Shown: piece after piece, positions 43,916-45,618 of the stretch
How the letters are laid out: every line of letters starts with the position of its first letter
How positions within the stretch are numbered: position 1 is the first letter of the stretch
Assembly: GCA_026398935.1 (NCBI GenBank)
Contig: JAPLRW010000263.1
Span: 1 to 45,618 of the forward strand
Direction: 5' to 3'
Source of the DNA: Methylococcales bacterium
Lineage (GTDB): Bacteria > Pseudomonadota > Gammaproteobacteria > Methylococcales > Methylomonadaceae
Length of the DNA stretch: 45,618 bases
Notes under the pieces: model-generated
Database searches by the model: none
What the model saw: the letters and a program-made list of their open reading frames with translations, nothing else
Told to the model about the DNA's origin: nothing
Program-made: the position numbers and the translations under genes

Positions 43916-44582
43916 CTTATCCATCTTACACTTAATTGCCTCAGCCAGTATTGTGGTTCAATTTGTTATGCTTATTTTATTAGTGGCATCAATTGTTTCT
44001 TGGACCTTTATTTTTAGTAAACGCAAACAATTAAATCAAGCCATTGAAGTAACAGAGGAATTTGAAGCCGAATTTTGGTCTGGAATTGATTTATCTGAAT
44101 TATACCGCAACATGATGGTCAAGGATTTTGAGCCGGAAGGTATCGAAAAGATTTTCGTAGCTGGCTACAAAGAGTTTTCTAAAATGCAACAAATGGGCGG
44201 GATTGATCCTTCCGTACAAGTTGAAAATGCGCATCGTGCGATGCGTATTGAACAACAGCGTGAACTGGACAGCCTTGATGAATCGTTACCCTTTTTAGCA
44301 ACGGTTGGATCAACGAGTCCTTATATTGGTTTATTTGGAACCGTATGGGGAATTATGAACTCATTTCGATCGTTAGGTGATGTGCAACAAGCCACGTTGG
44401 CATCAGTCGCGCCGGGTATTGCCGAAGCATTGATTGCAACTGCTATCGGTTTGTTTGCGGCTATTCCAGCGGTTGTTGCTTACAATCGTTTTAGTACCAG
44501 ATTAGATCGTTTATCAGCACGGTATGAATTATTTACCGATGAATTTGTGGTGTTATTGCAAAGACAGGCGCATAAACGATGA
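43905..44582 (+). CDS. tolQ: Tol-Pal system proton channel subunit TolQ
   Basis: TolQ forms with TolR the proton-driven motor that powers TolA during cell constriction and outer-membrane maintenance. The 225-residue protein has three membrane helices: ~15-40, ~130-155 (after LPFLATVGSTSPYIGLFGTVWGIMNSF) and ~170-190 (GIAEALIATAIGLFAAIPAVVAYN). These are the MotA/TolQ/ExbB signature segments. It overlaps ybgC at the start and tolR by 4 bp at the end. Confidence 0.97.
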   Translation: MKTDLSILHLIASASIVVQFVMLILLVASIVSWTFIFSKRKQLNQAIEVTEEFEAEFWSGIDLSELYRNMMVKDFEPEGIEKIFVAGYKEFSKMQQMGGIDPSVQVENAHRAMRIEQQRELDSLDESLPFLATVGSTSPYIGLFGTVWGIMNSFRSLGDVQQATLASVAPGIAEALIATAIGLFAAIPAVVAYNRFSTRLDRLSARYELFTDEFVVLLQRQAHKR

Positions 44583-45001
44583 GCAGAAAGACGGGTCGTA
44601 GAAAGCCTATAGCAGAAATTAATGTTGTACCTTACATTGACGTAACATTGGTGTTGCTTATTATTTTTATGATCACGACCCCACTCTTACAGACTGGGGT
44701 TGATGTTGATCTGCCAAACGCTGAGGCGAAAACTGTCGAGCCTAAAAAAGAGCCGCCCATTATTGTGTCTATTGATAAACAAGGTCAGTTTTTTATAGAC
44801 GTCGGTGATCACCAAGAAAAGCCTGTGGAAGAAGGCGATGTATTGACTAGAGTGGCGGCGGTAATTAAAAATAAGCCGGAAACCCCCATCTTCATTCGTG
44901 GTGACAAAGAAGTTGATTATGGCAAAGTGGTAACCATCATGGCAGCATTAAAAAATGCAGGAGTGCCTAGTGTGGGCTTAATGACCACCCCTAAGCAATA
45001 A
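44579..45001 (+). CDS. tolR: Tol-Pal system protein TolR
   Basis: The 140-residue protein has one N-terminal membrane helix preceded by INVVPYIDVTLVLLIIFM, where the Asp of YIDV is the proton-carrying residue shared with ExbD/MotB. The periplasmic part follows the TolR pattern with IVSIDKQGQFFID and IFIRGDKEVDYGKVV. It overlaps tolQ (ATGA), and tolA begins 4 bp after its stop. Confidence 0.96.
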   Translation: MSRKTGRRKPIAEINVVPYIDVTLVLLIIFMITTPLLQTGVDVDLPNAEAKTVEPKKEPPIIVSIDKQGQFFIDVGDHQEKPVEEGDVLTRVAAVIKNKPETPIFIRGDKEVDYGKVVTIMAALKNAGVPSVGLMTTPKQ

Positions 45002-45005
45002 TTCT

Positions 45006-45618
45006 ATGCAAAATAAACAAGGTTCTGTCTGGCCGTTTGCTTTATCACTGAGCTTACATTTGCTCTTGATGCTTGTTTTTGCAATTGGGTTGCATTTTGA
45101 GCCGACTAAGCTTGAAGAACCACCTCAGCCGGAGATTATTCAAGCTTCGTTGATTGATGCGCTTCCAGCAAGATCCGCTAATACAGCAGCAAGTCAACCC
45201 GTTAAGCCATCCACGCCACCTACTGCTAAACAAGCACCTGTTGTTGAGCAACCAAAGGGCAGTGCCTTAATAGAGCAGAAGGATGCCGCCGAAGCCGCGA
45301 AAGCTGCCGCTGAAGCTGCGAAAGCAGCAAAGCAATTAGCCGCCGAAGCCAAACAGAAAGCTGTCGCTGATGCGAAAGAAAAACAACAGGCTGAAGAGGC
45401 CGCGTTAGCCAAGCAACAAGCGGCTGAAGCCGCGAAGAAAGCTGCCGCTGAAGCCGCAAAAGCAGCGAAGCAAGAGGCCGCCGAAGCCAAACAGAAAGCT
45501 GTTGCTGATGCGAAAGAAAAACAACAAGCTGAAGAGGCCGCGTTAGCCAAGCAACAAGCGGCGGAAGCTGCGAAGAAAGAGGCTAGTGAAGCCGCAAAAG
45601 CTGCGAAGCAAGAGGCCG
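45006..45618 (+). CDS. tolA: TolA, 3' end cut by the window
   Basis: The frame starts with ATG at 45006 and stays open to the window end (204 codons). TolA links the TolQR motor to Pal and the outer membrane. Residues ~9-27 (WPFALSLSLHLLLMLVFAIG) form the single membrane helix with the Ser-His-Leu-Leu motif typical of TolA/TonB. A Pro-rich stretch (~36-80) leads to a long Ala/Lys/Glu helix of repeats such as EAAKAAAEAAKAAKQ. The C-terminal domain III lies outside the window. Confidence 0.93.
   Translation, partial: MQNKQGSVWPFALSLSLHLLLMLVFAIGLHFEPTKLEEPPQPEIIQASLIDALPARSANTAASQPVKPSTPPTAKQAPVVEQPKGSALIEQKDAAEAAKAAAEAAKAAKQLAAEAKQKAVADAKEKQQAEEAALAKQQAAEAAKKAAAEAAKAAKQEAAEAKQKAVADAKEKQQAEEAALAKQQAAEAAKKEASEAAKAAKQEA
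45285..45618 (+). repeat. 138-bp tandem repeat in tolA
   Basis: A unit of 138 bp (46 codons) is repeated with few changes: the segment ccgaagccaaacagaaagct starts at 45343 and again at 45481, and flanking sequence aligns throughout. Units run about 45285-45422 and 45423-45560, with a third beginning at 45561. It encodes the AEAKQKAVADAKEKQQAEEA block of domain II and is a likely site of length variation. Confidence 0.8.

Noticed and set aside
45194-45550. 118-codon Ala/Cys/Phe-rich minus-strand frame
   Set aside because: It is the antisense reading of the Ala/Lys/Glu repeats of tolA.
1-45618. CRISPR array, prophage, transposase, integron or tRNA genes
   Set aside because: No regularly spaced repeats with unique spacers, no transposase or integrase motifs and no cloverleaf-like sequence seen in the gaps.

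Overview
This window is a chromosomal segment of a Gram-negative bacterium, most probably a gammaproteobacterium. It carries outer-membrane assembly genes (bamA, skp), lipid A and fatty acid genes (fabZ, lpxA), rnhB-dnaE, ybgC-tolQRA, efp-epmA and an E. coli-type cytochrome bd. The moderate-to-low GC, an OFA-type transporter, a secreted RCC1 protein and a sulfide-oxidation set would fit Methylococcales or a sulfur-oxidising relative, but the genus is inference. I see no phage, insertion sequence, CRISPR array, rRNA or tRNA.

Region 1 (1-12.3 kb) is mixed. It starts with the 3' part of a large low-complexity secreted protein. A minus-strand block follows: MOSC protein, exported MsrA, and a likely operon ygfZ - HDOD - ctaA. 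Next come a YgfX-like membrane protein and a plus-strand trio of SRPBCC protein, short LOV blue-light sensor and fatty-acid-hydroxylase-type membrane enzyme. Two small minus-strand genes (one encoding an exported His/Met-rich peptide) lead to an OmpR/EnvZ-like two-component pair.

Region 2 (12.4-28.2 kb) is the most interesting part and reads as a sulfide/persulfide and cytochrome bd island. It holds a persulfide dioxygenase-rhodanese fusion behind a near-consensus sigma-54 promoter and a perfect 23-bp palindrome, type II sulfide:quinone oxidoreductase, a SulP anion transporter, cydA, cydB, and a third cyd gene whose N-terminus is the bd-oxidase small subunit CydX fused to a degenerate GGDEF domain. 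Then come a DUF599 membrane protein (opposite strand), a membrane-anchored chemoreceptor signalling domain fused to a rhodanese, cydD, cydC, an MTA/SAH deaminase-type amidohydrolase and a TauE/SafE exporter. Inferred logic: SQR oxidises sulfide to persulfide and feeds quinol to the sulfide-tolerant bd oxidase; the dioxygenase turns persulfide into sulfite; SulP and TauE/SafE may move sulfur oxyanions; the chemoreceptor may sense sulfane sulfur.

Region 3 (28.2-45.6 kb) is mostly housekeeping: ugd and an OFA transporter on the minus strand, a seven-repeat secreted RCC1 protein, efp-epmA, bamA-skp-fabZ-lpxA-rnhB-dnaE (lacking the usual lpxD and lpxB), then ybgC-tolQ-tolR and a tolA cut by the window end. 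rnhB has no ATG/GTG/TTG start upstream of its catalytic motif.
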